NCBI GenBank assembly: GCA_025769875.1 | Contig: JAGFNK010000025.1 | Coordinates: 62,001-126,000 of the forward strand | Reading direction: 5' to 3' | DNA length: 64,000 bases | From: Russula earlei | Lineage: Eukaryota; Basidiomycota; Agaricomycetes; Russulales; Russulaceae | In this document: one piece after another, positions 41,741 to 52,299 of the stretch | How the letters are laid out: every line of letters starts with the position of its first letter | How positions within the stretch are numbered: the first letter of the stretch is position 1 | The notes under the pieces: model-generated | What the model was told of the DNA's origin: nothing | What the model saw: the letters and a program-made list of their open reading frames with translations, nothing else | Databases searched by the model: none | Translations under genes and position numbers: made by a program

Positions 41741-42966
41741 CGTCATATCCCCGAGCTTCTTAGTGACTCGCCTCCCCACCTGCATTGCGATGTCACGTTG
41801 CGTCTTCACAGCACGAGTCCCTCGCCATTGCACTTGGCCTGATAGATGGGGTGAAAGGCGGGATGGTGGCAGTCCATGTAAGCAAATGTGGCGGAGCCCA
41901 TGTGAAACGGCCAGGCGAGGCCATGAATTGAGGAGATCGACGAGACACAGCTGGAACTAGCGGACTCGACTTTTTCAGTTCAGTTTAGTCACCTGTACAG
42001 GTAACCACAAACTACGCTTTGCTGCCCTATCATTCATTCATTCTCATTTCTCTGAACACTCCAAACAGCCAGTTCGTCGGTGCAATTACCTCAGAAGCGA
42101 GTCCCACGTCCATCTACGCGCACATCAATCCCCGCGGTCCGACATTCGCGACACTCAACTCCCCTTGAGGAACGCTCCTCACACATGGTGTGCACGCTGG
42201 CAGTATGCTTGCCCGAATCCTCGGCTGTAAATACGATAACGGCGATGCGTCAACAGTACGGTTGTCCTTCGTTGTATCTGCTATTCTGTTCAGCCATCCA
42301 TTATCTGCTAGATCCGCAGCTGGCGTCTGAATAAATTGACACCGGAAGCTCTGCGGGCCACGCTCCGGGACACATTCTTACTGGAAAACCACAGTAACGA
42401 CTGGGCTCGTATCCTTTCGTAACGTGGCGTCGCCTTCTCCGCTTCCTAATGGAGGGCAGTCCGCGTTCTAGGTGAGGATGTACCTCATGGTATTTTCAAC
42501 AATAGCCGCGCCACGGGTGACAGGAAGAATTGAAAAGAAAAAAAAAAAAAGATGTTCACTTCTTCAATGGCATTTCGGCGCCTTAGGGCAGCGCCACGAC
42601 TATGTCATATGTACTGTGTACTTTCACGATGACGCTATGCTGGCAATGAGCCGTCCGTTCGGTCTCAATCGCCATGATTTCTGCGAACGCAATAGGAGAT
42701 ACGATTGGTGAAGACGGGCGCCGTAACTCTTTTTTTCCATCTTCCTGACGCGACAAATGTCCGATGTTTAGGACAATATTCAAAGTCACTGTTGCTCGGG
42801 TTCGAGTTAAGTAGAAGCAGCGATTGTGATTAGTAGCGCGGCTTACCTTCCCCGCAGGACTCGAAATTTCCTTTCCCAAACTTTCACACCAGCCATTCAC
42901 GCAAGTGTCTTAGAGGGCTCTGCACCGGTGCAGGAAAAGTAGCTGATTGATCTTTCCAGACTCAAC
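41741..42966. other. Intergenic, upstream of membrane-protein gene
   Basis: About 1.2 kb with no recognisable gene; a poly-A run at about 42540. It should hold the promoter of the gene at 42967, but no TATA box is obvious. Confidence 0.4.
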
Positions 42967-44826
42967 ATGGTCAATTTCCACGATCCCGATGTAATACAGA
43001 AAGATTTTGGTAGATTTTTACTGTCTCTGGAATCACGCACGTCCTGACCTTAGGACGAAGCCTTTTCTACCCACTTCATGCATTTCTCGGATGGCATATA
43101 TCTGTAGGTTTCAGAGCTCGCCGCAGACTTCACCGAGCACCAACACCCTTTAGGTGGGAATTCCTGACGACATTGAGGTTTGGGTGGGAGTTCATAACTG
43201 GAAAACGGCAATTCAAATGGACATTTTTGGTGAGTCTGGAATCCAAACTGCTCTTCGTTGGGCAGTGTTAAAACGTGTCCAGTTATACGCGACCACTCGC
43301 ATATGCGCCCTGGGTGCCGTGATTACCAGCTTTGTAGGCTTTAATGTTACCCACAGCATTAACTGCCAGGTGTGATCTACCTTTTACCGAGTCTGTCACG
43401 CCACTGACCTCAATTAGCAATGGATCGTTTGGCATCTCGTACGTTCAGAGCACGTGTTTCTCAATAGGCACTCACCTGTGGACATACCAGATAATTGTGT
43501 ACACGTCTCTTGCTAGCGCATCGGTTCTCATTTCCCTCAGGGTGTAAGCATCCTTTTTGCCTACCTCCTTCAGAATCCGAGTTGCTCAAAGGGCCCAGGA
43601 TTGCTGTGTGGAATCGCAACCTCATTGTCATCGCATTGACGTTTGGGATGGCCTTAGTCAATATGGGGTTCCTCATATACGGTGCGTAGTGCCAGCGCGC
43701 CTGAAAGCGATCCTATTCAACTGCGCATTCTATTGGTCGATAATACCGATAGGTATCGCAACCGTAGGTTCCTGATTGTATCCTACGCCTTCACGAGTGA
43801 TGTACGGTATCGGCCTTCAAAGGTTCGCTCTGAGTGGTCAACAACCTCAGACACCTGCCTTCTCGAAAACACATATAAAAGCCGGGATAACATCACTGTG
43901 ACGGTGTCAACTGACATTGCACAGCTGATCGTCATGATGATTGGACTCTGGCGTTGTCGGCGAACGATGACTGCCAGTGGCATCGCCCAATATTTGTACG
44001 TTCAGGTGAGTGGGACGTGCAGTGCAGTTCTATTGTAACGAGAATGCTGATATTGGACCAGGGTTTAATATGGCTTGTCGTGGCAACGTTAGCGGAGATT
44101 CCCTCTGCTGTAAGCTTTGTCCTTTTAGACGCTGGGTTGTTTGATCACACCTGATTTACCTCTCTCAGGTTTTCATCAACCTGAATCTCAATGGTAAGGA
44201 TATCCACCGTGCAAACTGTTTTTCTGTGGCTTAAGCTTTGCGCTCGATTCGGTTTTCAGTTGCATGGAATTTAGTGCGGTGCCCAATCACATTATGTTTA
44301 CCATTTTTAAACCTCACTCCTTACCTTAGATGTTCCAGCATTTCTCCTGTGCGTTCCAGTTCTCGCTCCTCTAGCTACTGATCTTACAAAACCTCTATGC
44401 CAGTTTACACCATGTATATCTCATTGGGGTTACATGGTGGGTGTTTTCTGACCACCTGGTTTGTAGGGTCATTTGCGCGACTCGGATGTATCGGGACCTC
44501 ATCAACTATAACATGGACGTGTATGGAAGACACCCGCCGCATTGCTGCGACCATGTACTGACTAGGACGCCGCCAGACGCAGGTATTCCGAAGGCCCGGA
44601 AGTTGTCAATACGGTACGGTTCAAGGGAGTACCCAGAAAGGGGACGACGAATCAGATCGGCACCCCCAGCAGCCCACTGCCAAGCACTCGGATCGACACC
44701 ACACATGCTTACACGGAGGAGTTCGAGTTCACTGCGCGCGGGAAAAGGACCCCTGACCAGGACAGAGAGGCTCAGTCAGGAAAAATGCCAACTCTTACTT
44801 CTCCATTCTGTGACGGCCAGGAATGA
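42967..44826 (+). CDS. Multi-pass membrane protein, basidiomycete family
   Basis: Belongs to a widespread Agaricomycete family of about seven membrane spans and unknown function. Exons as I splice them: 42967-43009, 43061-43103, 43154-43229, 43283-43369, about 43449-43543, 43599-43681, 43754-43764 (11 bases), 43823-44005, 44062-44109, 44169-44193, 44260-44273 (14 bases), about 44330-44348, about 44406-44430, 44467-44518 and 44566-44826. Landmarks: MVNFHDPDVIQKDF, GIYLWEFLTTLRF, FVGFNVTHSINCQ, SLASASVLISLRV-IAVWNRN, YKSRDN, GLIWLVVATLAEIPSAVFIN, VICATRMYRDL and a polar cytoplasmic tail. All phases agree without a stop, which supports an intact gene. The 44330-44430 exons and the start of exon 5 are the least certain. 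No Pfam name can be vouched for. Confidence 0.8.
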
Positions 44827-45305
44827 AAGTGATACGTGCCAGTGGGTCGACGTGCTTTATGTAAATGGCTCTGTTCTTTCAACGTCTAGTTTTGTGGACT
44901 TGCGGAATTGAAATTTGCTTACTTGCGTCGTCATTCCTCCAGCCAGTCTACCCACACCCCTGCCCGAGGACTATCATGCCGTTGGAACGGAGCTGTCCCG
45001 AGCACGCCCACAGTGTCATACCCTTCTTTAATGCAAAAAAGAGACGTGCGGGAAAGGGATCCTCGGCTCACTAATAGACGAATGGATCCGGCTGACTTCC
45101 ATCATTAGTCTCTGCCCGTGGACCGGTTTTGGGCAGGAGCGGCAGCGCTGCATCATCATCTGATAGAATGAATCTTTCAGAGTGCACTGTCATCTCTATT
45201 GCCTATCCTTGCCCCAGTTTTTACTGTGGGAAATCCATGCCATGGTGCTCACAGTTCAAGGAGCCTGACAATGGTGGATATATAAATAAGTTGGTTGAGT
45301 CTCCA
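44827..45305. other. Intergenic
   Basis: Nothing recognised. Confidence 0.4.
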
Positions 45306-45310
45306 GCCTG

Positions 45311-45695
45311 TGTTGAACTGGAACTCAAATGGATCAAAGAAGGTGAAGACCTTCATACAAGGTTCAAGATCCACTCAGAGATGTTATGTGTTAGACAGAA
45401 CTTTAGAATATGCGCATATGGAAATAGGGTTATGCATACTACACTATCTATCACAAGATGTAGCCTTACGCTGCATCTAGAACATTTCCACATCATGTGT
45501 CACTGAGTGCATGATATAGTGGACACTTGTAGTCACCTCTTTTGGTCTTAGGAACAGCCCTGGGTCATAGAGGTATGAATACCATACATGTAGATGAGTA
45601 TACACATCACTCTACACCCCAATATCACATGAGCATTAGCACAACCTCTAAGGTGGGTTGCTTGGCCTGTTAGCTGCACTCTATGCTGCACAACA
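45311..45695 (+). mobile_element. Solo LTR, family F, copy 2
   Basis: 385 bases, TGTTGAACTGG ... GCACAACA, with a perfect GCCTG duplication at 45306-45310 and 45696-45700. It matches 33067-33446 in reverse. Confidence 0.9.
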
Positions 45696-45700
45696 GCCTG

Positions 45701-46560
45701 CTCATCAGGAAAAACATTAAGGTGATGTAGTGCTATATAGCTACCATAGCACATATAGGCAACTTCACAACCATCAAGTTATTAGTGCTATGTAGGCACC
45801 ACAAATGTTATATAGTCTACATAGACCATGCCAAGCAGGGCTGTTCACTGTACTGTATGACAGGTATGGCCATATATTTGACAGGTCCAAATGGGTCTAC
45901 CCATCCTGACCCCATACCATATATCAACTTCCTGTGAACTCAAACAGGACAGTACAGAGGATTGAACAGCTGTATTATGGGCAGGTCATGTATTATTGCC
46001 ATTTTCAGCACACTTGGTGTGGTGCTTAAAACCACACATTTGGCACAAAAACCCCCCTCAACATGCAAGGCAAATATTTCCCTGATTTCTGCTTATATTT
46101 CAATAGAACTTATATCCCCTGAATTGCCTCAATGAGGGCTATGTATCACCACCTTTTTCATGAGATTTGAGCAAGAATTGGTGAAGCTGGACTCAGGCAG
46201 CCTGCACATGTCATCAGGAAAAAATGAAAAGGCTATGTAGTGCTATACAGCTACCATAGCATCTGTAGCAACTTTACAACCATCAAGGTTTCATGCCTAC
46301 ATAGCAACCACCAAACTCTATATAGCCACCACCAGGGTTATATAGAGCACCATTGACTACATTTCTTCTACCAATGCTACATAAATCATACAATGTTATA
46401 TCAACAACATAAATATACATTTCTTCCCATCATCAACCATACCTATGTAGCCAACCACATGCTTATGTTCTACTGATTGCAACATTGTTATGATAAACAA
46501 CTCAGGCACTTAAATTCACACAAATGTCAGGAAACAATATATATTTCACATATCAACACT
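45701..46560. repeat. AT-rich region with a duplicated segment
   Basis: The stretch ATCAGGAAAAACATTAAGG with TAGTGCTATATAGCTACCATAGCA at 45703-45830 recurs at about 46212-46370 in the same orientation. Many CTATGTAG/CTACATAG motifs. No gene recognised. The family F LTR sits at the edge of the first copy. Confidence 0.5.
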
Positions 46561-46892
46561 AACTAATATTTTTGAACTACAGTCAGATACTCGCCTCTGT
46601 GGTGCTGTTCCAGCTCTCACACATGGCACTTCTTGGGACTGTGCCTGTCACCATCATCGTCATTTGCATATGCATTCTAAGCGGCATCTCGTCATTGCTC
46701 CATATGTCCATTTCTCCCCCCAAGGACTTGACGAAAGGCCAGAGAGTATGAGAGAGAGTGCACAAAAACAAAAAGGAATAATGCACCTGTTCACTGTTCA
46801 TTGGCCTGTGCCTGGGAGTGAGGGCCACCTTCTCTTGTTTCTTGGACTTGGACAGTGGTGTTGGTGGCTTTGTTGTGGTAAGAGGAGGCATC
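46561..46892. other. Stretch without a recognisable gene
   Basis: A minus-strand open frame (46891-46583, about 100 codons, start PPLTTTKPPTPLSKSK) has a protein-like look but no known relative and no convincing start. Confidence 0.3.
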
Positions 46893-47489
46893 TGTCATGA
46901 TCTACCCCTTTGTTGACTTCTCACTAACCGCTTCACTATTGTTCTTTTCTGTCACCCCCTTTTTTTTTGGTTACCGTTTCATCCCTTGATAGTGATTGAC
47001 ATCTGTCACCTTATTTTCCATGTTTCATCTATTGATTGATCCTCTTTTGCTATTGGCTCACCATTTATCTATTGTTCCACATATGGTACTGTACAGCCTC
47101 ACTAGATACAGTATTTAAGTGCCTGTAAAAGCTGGGGAAATGTCCCAAGCTTAGCTTTGTCCCATTTCCTGTCACATCCCTTGCCCTGTATAACTTCTCA
47201 AATCACAACTTGCTTGTGCTGGCCTACACTCTGCTTGACCTAAGCACACCTCAAGGAACCCTTGTGTTCCTTTTCCTCCTCTGCCTCTCTCTCATCATCC
47301 TCCTCTTCTGTGAAACCAGAAGATTGACTCTGTCTGTGGACTGAGTCATTGTCTGACTCAGCCTTGAGACACTAAACCCTTGATCTGGTCTCTTTTGAGC
47401 CGGCCCTCACTGAACCCTTGAACCAAGTCACAGGGACTTGGCCCCACTGAACTCTTAGCTAACGCTCCAATGGCCGCAATGCTGTAACA
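46893..47489 (+). mobile_element. Solo LTR, family A, copy 3
   Basis: 597 bases, TGTCATGATCTACC ... GCTGTAACA, reversed relative to the copies at 7740 and 40163. Flanks GCATC and TTATC do not match, so the insertion is old or rearranged. A TATTTAAG box is at about 47110. Confidence 0.75.
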
Positions 47490-47985
47490 TTATCCCAGTG
47501 AACACTATTGTATGTAGTGTCCACTTGTTCCTGCGATTTGGTCCAGACACTCCTCTGTCTTTGACCCCCTTTACCATTCTGGAGCATTGCCACACATTCT
47601 ATATCAATCTTTTTGCTAATAGGCTTAGCTACAGTACCTTCAATTTGCATAGTAATGACAGTTATTGCAAGACTATTGAAAGTTATTTATGTATTGCTAG
47701 TTCCAACATGGTATTATTGCACATTAGTGCACACTATTGCACTTAGCGTTGGTTACTCACTACTGATAGTTCAATTTTGTTACTGAAGAGTACATCCACC
47801 TGACCCTCCAGCTTGATCAGGCATTACTTGCCAGGCTTCTGACAGTTATTGATGTTATTGACACTTATCTGCCCCATCCCCCAATTGATCAGCTGTCTAC
47901 TGACACTTATTTGGCACTTATTACTCCTTATCATGCATTATCTTTGACTTACTTCACATTACTCTCACTAGTGCGGGAGGTTTTT
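47490..47985. other. AT-rich stretch, no gene
   Basis: Repeated CACTTATT and CACTATTG-like motifs; nothing else. Confidence 0.35.
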
Positions 47986-50900
47986 CCTGATGGTAGTTGG
48001 ATCCTTGTTGGGGTTTGTGCTCAAGGGAGAGCTTGTGGAGTGCTACTAATTGTCTGAGGGGTTGGTTGTTGAGGATTCCGTCAGGTAGAAGGTCCTGGAG
48101 TGGTGCTTCAAATACTTGGTGCGGTGCCTAGGATGGTGCTGACTTCCTGTTCTTCTCTGGCAGTAAAATCAACTTCTTTGTTGTTGTAGTATACCCAACA
48201 TTTTCTAGAATGGCTCCACTTTTGTTAAGATCTGACAGATCTTAGTACCGACTCTTCTGGTGAAAGAGTTGCTTGATATAGTTCAAGCACTAGACTTCGA
48301 ACCCTTTGATATTATCTCAGGAAGATTGAATGTAGAGAAGAAAGGGGCCTCTTTCAGGTAGAGTCTGCACTATAGTTTTGTTTAGATAGTGTGGCAAGAT
48401 AGTTATCTTGGCAAAAGTTTAAGTCGAGCGTAAGGCTCAACTTCTTGGTACTACAGACTATTTATACAATATCTCAATAACTACTGGTCCGATTCGTACG
48501 AAACTTGGGGTGCACGTAGCTGGGAACCAGTAGTATCCAAATACATAGGGCGCAATTCAAGAATGTTAGAAATGACTCACGCGTGAGTCATTCTTTCCTA
48601 GTATCAGTCATGAATCAGTAAGCTATCAGTCATCGATCAGTAAGCAATCAGTCATCAATCAGTAAGCAATCAGTCATCGATCAGTAAGCCAGACATATGA
48701 GTAATCACAGATGAGTCAGCAAAGCAGATGGCAGTCGGAGAACAAGAGAATCTTAACAACTTTACTGGTTTCTTTTGGAAGGTCCCAGTGAGGTTGAGTG
48801 GGTTAAAGTCTTGAACATTTTCTGCTCCTGTAAGTCCTGCTTTAATTTGTGCAACAGTGACTTCATCATCATTGTCTTTGTATCTCCAAGGTTCTGCAAG
48901 GTTTCTGTGGTTGATGATAGATACTCCAGCAAACTTTCCTTGGTATTGGTGATCTTGGGTGTCATAGCTTAGGCTTTCGAATACTAGTGGAACTTGATCT
49001 TCTTCTTGTTCCATAAGATTCCTTCTAGTGCTCATAAATTTAGATGGCAGTTATAGTTCAATGGCCATTGTTCCAAGGATATGCTATGGTGTAGGCTGGT
49101 TTCAGTCAAATGGTGTCGGGTCTTCCTTGGTGTTTTCTTAAGTGGATTTGGGAGTATTCTTCAGTGATACTACTTTGTGTTGAGACCACTCAGGTCTTCC
49201 ACAAGTACCCTTCAAATTCTGCTGGTGAAATAGCAAAGTCATTTATCTCTCTGGTGGGATGTTGATAAACTACAAAATGTGTCATCCTTAAATGCCAAGC
49301 TTGTGTACAATAGTTCTTGAACTCAAGTAGCTCCCTTTTTGATCATGTAGGTAGGTTTAGCACTAAGAAAGATTGTTCTGGTAGGAGGAGTGTAGTTCAG
49401 TGTTTCTAATGTCAATACTGTCAGGGGATTCAACAAAAGGTGATGCAAAGGGTTGGGGAGGTATGACAGGTGTGGGAATACAACTGGTAAACAAAGGTAC
49501 ATAGGTGTCAGGGGGAGTAGGAGGTAATGGTCTTTCAACAAGGAATCCCCTTGTGTTGGGAACTGTTTCTCTGGAGGGAGCTCACTGAGACGATGCACAT
49601 CTTCAGTGTCGAGGAGCCAGAATTACTGAAATCATAGGTGATAATTGCCTGGTGTCCACAGAGTGATTCTGTTTGGAGTAGGAGGTGTATCTGGTTGATA
49701 GCCACATGTGCAATACTCTGCTTTGCAGTTACACTTTGTCATCCATGGATTTGACTCAGTGTCTTCTGTACTTGCAGACCAATGTTCTTGGCTGGTTGGA
49801 ACAGTAGTTTGAATTGGCAAAAGGGGTCTAGGAACAAGACTTGAGGCTTCTAGAATTGCTGGGACTGAGTAATACACAGGGGGACCAGTATATGAGGTGT
49901 CTGGGCTGGTAATTGCCCAAGGTTGATTGTAGTCTGTGTTGTATAGCCAAGAGTTAGTCTCCCAGTCAAAGGTGTTATGTATTCCTGGTACAACAGCAAG
50001 TTGAACATAGGACTGGTTTTCTCTTTGTATTTGGTTGAGGTGTAGGTGATAGAATTGGATGGTGAGGCGATAGTAACTGATATATGTCCAGGCTAGGTAA
50101 AAGAGGCAATACCCTGTTCTTAAAGAATGAACAATGAAGTGGTGTTGTGGTTGGATGACCCCGGTCCAGAGGTTTCATTCACTGGTGCATAGGGATTGGT
50201 AGTCTACTGATTGTCCTTGAATGTTCTTTGCTTGAGCAAGGTTCCAGTACAATAGTTGTTGTTGTGCTGGTGGTAGAAGTTGACTAAGGGTTTCGAGATT
50301 AATGCATATTCATCGTGGCTTAAGAGTTGTCCAAATGGTAAGACTCCAAGGAATTCTTTGACAGCAAGGTGGGGAAAGTCTTCATGAGGAGGCTCAATTT
50401 CTGGTACATTGTGAAGATTGGTTAAGGTGTTGACAGGGAATATAGTGGAAGTCCAAGTTTGATAATGATTTAAGTTCAAGACGTGTCTAGTGATAGCGTC
50501 TTCTTCTTTGTCTTCCTCTAAAGCATATTCTCAGGGCACTTTAAAACAAGGACAACTCTTTATTCAATCTTTATTGCAGTGTTACAAGGATGGTTCTTAC
50601 TTTTTAAGAACTGTGCACAAGATCTATAGTTTGTAAATGATAACTCTCAATTACTTTGAGAGGGTTGGCAGGGATGCGAGGCATGAAGCAGAAATGAAGT
50701 AACTGAGGGTTGAAATGTAGAGTGTTGACAGTATAAGTAGAATAGTGACGCAAAGATACATGATTACTTCCTTCTTCAAAATGTAAGTAACCATAAGCAA
50801 AGGCCAGTCATCTGTCCAAGAAGTTGTGTACAATAGATAAGCAAAATGAGCCCTCATAAGCAGGATGGTAAGTAGGGGGAAGGGTAAGTAACTTCCTAAA

Positions 50901-51573
50901 CAAGGAAGTAGTAAAAACATATGCAAGTCATCTGAGGGGGAAGCCAGTGTCTGGGGCATATATTCTCACAGAGGAACAAATGCCAAACAGGGTGAGGTTG
51001 TATTCAGTGGCAAGGGCAGTGTTGGAGGGCTCCACTGCAAAAGTGTGGATGATGTGTGCATGGAAGGCAGTGGTGTAGGTGTCAGTGAAGGTGCAATGAC
51101 TTCACTGATTTGTGGTAGGGATGCATGACAGGTAGCCTTGGTGGTTTAAGTCATGGAGGGGTTGCCACTGCTCATGGGAACATTGGGTAGTGGGAAGGAC
51201 AAAGTACTGGTGAGGGTGGAACCTGAATGCTGAGCAAGGGGGACAATCAAGGAATCCTTCAGGCAAGGGAGGGCAGTTCACTTGCTGTTGCTCATTCTGT
51301 GCTGGTGGAGGGGTGCCAATAGGGACAAAGTTGCCTAGAATAGGCTGGGCAGTGACAGAGGAAGGCAGTGGAACTTCTGGGGAGTAAACAGCACTGAGAG
51401 GTGAGGATATATTGATTGGATCAAAGTTCTCAGTGAGGAGCTGGAGGGCAGTGCATGGAGTTGGTTGGAAAGGAGAAGGAAGATGCAGGGAAGTGTCGAC
51501 AAGAGTGGGGGAGTTGGGAGTAGACACTTGAGCATTGTCTGGTCAATACAGGAATGATGAGAGACTGTCCAGA
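47986..51573 (-). pseudogene. Second, decayed copy of element B (leader ORFs and Gag start)
   Basis: Minus-strand copy of the first third of element B: ORF1 (51527 to about 50620), ORF2 (about 50530-49632), ORF3 (about 49650-49039), Gag N-terminus (49035 down to 48759, continuing 48217 to about 47990) around a solo LTR. It is truncated within Gag. Compared with element B many CGT on the plus strand have become CAT or TGT, which is CpG decay and creates ATGs in the sense strand. ORF1 is unbroken here across the position where element B has its one-base insertion. Confidence 0.8.
48223..48758 (+). mobile_element. Solo LTR, family E, copy 3
   Basis: 536 bases, TGTTAAGATCTGAC ... AGAATCTTAACA, with a perfect ACTTT duplication at 48218-48222 and 48759-48763. 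Inserted in the Gag region of the second B copy. Confidence 0.92.
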
Positions 51574-52087
51574 TGTCAAGACACATACTGCTGATCACTA
51601 AGGACTGAGGAGCAGGTGGGCAAGGGTCAGAACAGATGGTACATGGCGTAAACAGTGTTGAACAGGAGGACAAGCCAAATGATGAGGAGGTACCAGATGG
51701 GGACTGGTATGTGTTGCAAGAGGCAAAGGCAGAGGCTAGAGGCCAGTGTGACAAGGGGGCTTTAAACAAGGCGGTTGTTGAAGAGTACCTTGAAGACAAG
51801 GAAGGGACTTTAGACAAAGCAGTTGCTGAGGAGTACTTTGGAAGGAGAGTATCACAAATGGACAGTCTGATGACTGCCATGCTACATTGGGGCTTACTGA
51901 GCATATTACTGATCATTGTGGAGCAATAATGTCACTGTGGAGTGCTTGGTGAGCAGACAATGTCAGTGTGGAGTCGCTCAGTCAGCCATGATGTCATTGG
52001 AGCTAAATGACATCATATGAGTTGTGCAACAAGTTGTAGGAGTTCATGCCACTGTTTTGGGTTCTTGGTGGCTGAGTGACCATGTGG
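51574..52087 (-). mobile_element. LTR B of second copy, inner part (split by hAT)
   Basis: Starts TGTCAAGACACATAC at 51574 with the conserved PBS just to its left (AGACTGTCCAGA). Cut at CCATGTGG (52080-52087). Confidence 0.85.
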
Positions 52088-52299
52088 TAGTGCTGTCGCC
52101 GGCTTGGCTCGAAACCGTTTCGAGCCGAGCTGGAGCCGTATCTGAGCCAAGGTAAGCCATTCAATGGCTCACGGCTCGAAACAGCGCGAGCTGTTTCGAG
52201 CTGTTTCGAGCCATTTTGAAGTGCCAGATTTGGAGTTTTGAAGGGCCAGATTTGGATATGGTTGCTCGATTTGGAGAGTTGTCTGCCACTTCTATGTAG

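Noticed and set aside
46893..47489. A clear target duplication for the third family A LTR
   Set aside because: Flanks GCATC and TTATC differ; the insertion is old or rearranged.
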